From positions 1 to 17,054 of the forward strand of contig DJSP01000037.1 of assembly GCA_002438065.1 (NCBI GenBank): a stretch of 17,054 bases of DNA, written 5' to 3'. The DNA is from Caryophanales bacterium UBA6331. Its GTDB lineage: Bacteria > Bacillota_I > Bacilli_A > RF39 > UBA660. Positions within the stretch are counted from its first letter, which is position 1; every line of letters starts with the position of its first letter. Shown here in pieces: positions 15,526 to 17,054 of this stretch. The notes under the pieces are model-generated. The model was not told where the DNA came from. It saw only the letters and a program-made list of their open reading frames with translations, and made no database searches. The translations under genes were made by a program, and so were the position numbers.

Positions 15526-16728
15526 TTAAAAATCATCATTCATTAAAAAGTCAAAAATATTTAAATGTTTAATTCCTCTTTGAGAATAATCTTCACTATC
15601 TTTGGAAATGACATATTTCGGATAATTGTCATCAATATTGTCAAATGCTCTAAACTCTCTATTTCTAGTTTCTTCATTAGATAAATCATAACAAGCTTGA
15701 ATATATTTGATATTTTTATCTTTTGAAGCAATAAAATCTATTTCGCCTTTAGGTGTCTTACCTATGTATACTTCATATCCCTTATTAATTAATTCATTAT
15801 ATATCATATTTTCAAAAGCTTGTGAATAATTAACTTCTTTACTAGTTGTTTTAATTTTTTTTACACCTAAATCAGTAGCATAAAATTTATTCAATGACTT
15901 TAAAACATTTTTTCCATTTATATCATATCTGTAAACTCTATTAACAATAAATGTCGAGCATAATGCATCTAAATATTTATACAGTGTGTCAGTAGCAACT
16001 TTATTATTATTTTTCTCTAAATAATCTAAAACATTAGTAGCAGAAAATTCTCTTGTTTCAGTTTCTAAAACATATTGTAATATTTTATTAAATGATGTAA
16101 TATCAGTTATACCAAGTCTATCAACAACATCTTTTAGAAGTATTGAGTCATATACATCTCTTATATAATTTTCTCTAGATTCTTTATTATCAAACATAAA
16201 TCTTTGTGGTAATGTGCCCCATTCAAAAATATCTAATAACAACTCTAAATAATTTTCTTCTTTTGTATTGGTAAACTCCACAACTTCTTTAAATGACAAT
16301 GGATTAACTCTAAAACTTACATATCTTCCAGATAAATCTGTAGATAATTCTAAAAAAGTCATTTTACTATTAGATCCAGTAATAAAAATACTAAATTGAT
16401 CTGTAATTCTCAAAGAGTTAATAGCCTTTTCAAATTCAACAACTTTTTGAACTTCATCTAAAAATACATAATATGTTTTTTTATCTTTTACAAGACTTTT
16501 AATATAATTATTTAATTCAATCGCATTAGTTATATTAGCATAATCAAGTGATTCAAAATTAATATATATAATATGGTCTTCTTTTATTCCATTTGTCTGT
16601 ATTTCATCTATAATTTGTTTTAAAATTACTGACTTACCACTTCTTCTTAAACCACATAACACTTTTATCAATGAATTAACATTATAAAAATCTCTTATTT
16701 TATTTAAATAATATTCTCTTTTTAGCAT
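15526..16728 (-). CDS. ATP-binding protein with AAA and DUF4143 domains
   Basis: This 400-residue protein has an AAA_14-type ATPase domain: Walker A GLRRSGKS (26-33), Walker B YVFLDE (87-92), and sensor-like FITGSNS (115-121). A winged-helix-like middle follows (about 200-270), and then the C-terminal DUF4143 domain. The last part resembles a PD-(D/E)XK fold with Glu307, Asp331 (KGEIDFIAS) and Gln344 in YIQA, where active nucleases carry E-x-K; nuclease activity is therefore doubtful. AGAGGTG lies 7 bases before the ATG. A TATACT -10 is at 16755-16750. The family is common in gut bacteria and archaea, often in several copies and near mobile DNA; its biological role is not settled. It lies between two relatives that resemble each other more than they resemble it. 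Confidence 0.92.
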   Translation of the reverse strand: MLKREYYLNKIRDFYNVNSLIKVLCGLRRSGKSVILKQIIDEIQTNGIKEDHIIYINFESLDYANITNAIELNNYIKSLVKDKKTYYVFLDEVQKVVEFEKAINSLRITDQFSIFITGSNSKMTFLELSTDLSGRYVSFRVNPLSFKEVVEFTNTKEENYLELLLDIFEWGTLPQRFMFDNKESRENYIRDVYDSILLKDVVDRLGITDITSFNKILQYVLETETREFSATNVLDYLEKNNNKVATDTLYKYLDALCSTFIVNRVYRYDINGKNVLKSLNKFYATDLGVKKIKTTSKEVNYSQAFENMIYNELINKGYEVYIGKTPKGEIDFIASKDKNIKYIQACYDLSNEETRNREFRAFDNIDDNYPKYVISKDSEDYSQRGIKHLNIFDFLMNDDF

Positions 16729-16949
16729 AGTATTTCACCTCTTATTAAAAGTATACCACAAATAATTAAAAAATAAAAGTTTTTTTGTTACAATGGAAAA
16801 ATATTTATAATTTGTCATTTTTTCTGTTATAATGGAAAAATTTAACATAATAAGTAATTTTATACTCTATATCAAAAATTTTTATAATATTTCTTATACA
16901 ATTTATTATTTATTTAAAGAGTTAAAACTTCTCTAATGTTTAGACACTT
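16729..16949. other. Non-coding stretch between two DUF4143 genes, with a 17-bp repeat
   Basis: No gene is seen. A 17-base sequence (TGTTAYAATGGAAAAAT) occurs at 16786-16802 and 16825-16841 in direct orientation, one base different. The second copy contains TGTTATAAT, which fits an extended -10 on the plus strand, though no plus-strand gene follows in the window. A TATACT for the ATPase at 15526-16728 lies at 16755-16750. Confidence 0.5.
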
Positions 16950-17054
16950 TTAATCTTTTAACGTACCAATAGACACAACATATATTCCATCTTCTCTTTT
17001 ATATGAGTATTCATCACCTGTTAAGATCATTAGAAATGAAGGTTTTCCATATTT
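16949..17054. repeat. Direct repeat, copy 2 (C-terminus of DUF4143 gene)
   Basis: This is the second copy of the 106-base repeat at 14530-14635. It runs off the window edge, so the true length of the duplication is unknown. Confidence 0.95.
16950..17054 (-). CDS. DUF4143 ATPase, C-terminal end only (cut by window edge)
   Basis: The last 34 codons and stop of a minus-strand gene are visible, ending in GDEYSYKREDGIYVVSIGTLKD-like sequence that matches the pseudogene at 14531 except for one Ile-to-Met change. The rest lies beyond the window. It is probably the fuller relative from which the deleted copy can be understood. Confidence 0.8.
   Translation of the reverse strand, partial: KYGKPSFLMILTGDEYSYKREDGIYVVSIGTLKD

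Noticed and set aside
1..17054. CRISPR arrays, tRNA or rRNA genes
   Set aside because: No regularly spaced repeat series, tRNA cloverleaf or rRNA-like sequence was seen on either strand by eye.

Overview
The DNA is very AT-rich. The genes use the standard code (TGA is used as a stop, for example at 2548-2550) and have strong AGGAGG-type ribosome binding sites and extended -10 promoters. This points to a low-GC Firmicute or Mollicutes-like gut bacterium (Bacilli/Erysipelotrichia type). That assignment is inference from composition and gene families; no marker gene is present. The window is almost entirely accessory DNA.

Layout. (1) 196-3258, minus strand: a three-gene ABC exporter operon, one MacB/LolD-type ATPase and two FtsX-like permeases. 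(2) 3521-5631: a small GTG-started gene on the minus strand, then a large serine recombinase on the plus strand. The recombinase reads straight out of its element into a disrupted gene. (3) 5570-6848: two adjacent fragments of an import ABC transporter of the NitT/TauT (SsuA/SsuB-like) type. The binding protein has lost its signal peptide and N-terminus where it meets the recombinase. The ATPase stops just after its LSGG signature, where foreign sequence begins. Both breakpoints carry a GA dinucleotide, as expected for TndX/TnpX-like recombinases, so two integration events probably hit one transporter operon. (4) 7021-7416: an unknown gene, with a strong hairpin terminator at 7423-7458. (5) 7457-13991, minus strand: a compact six-gene operon. 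It encodes a zinc-ribbon/transmembrane zincin metallopeptidase, a 59-residue zinc-ribbon membrane protein, a P2A-type Ca2+-ATPase with its ion-site residues intact, a membrane-anchored outer-face protein, and two soluble proteins I do not recognise (513 and 176 residues). A divergent XRE-family regulator (14138-14368) faces the operon across a perfect 7-bp inverted repeat that overlaps the operon's -10 box. (6) 14531-17054: debris and paralogues. There is a DUF4143 AAA ATPase pseudogene with its ATPase core deleted, a remnant serine recombinase with a 44-codon companion ORF, an intact but divergent DUF4143 ATPase, and the C-terminus of a third DUF4143 gene nearly identical to the pseudogene.

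How it fits together: the exporter, the recombinase module and probably the Ca2+-ATPase operon look like cargo of integrative elements that landed in an import transporter operon. The six-gene operon with its own repressor is the best candidate for an undescribed system. Its gene content suggests calcium export across the cytoplasmic membrane combined with an outward-facing zinc protease and surface-exposed partners, but its function cannot be deduced from sequence alone.
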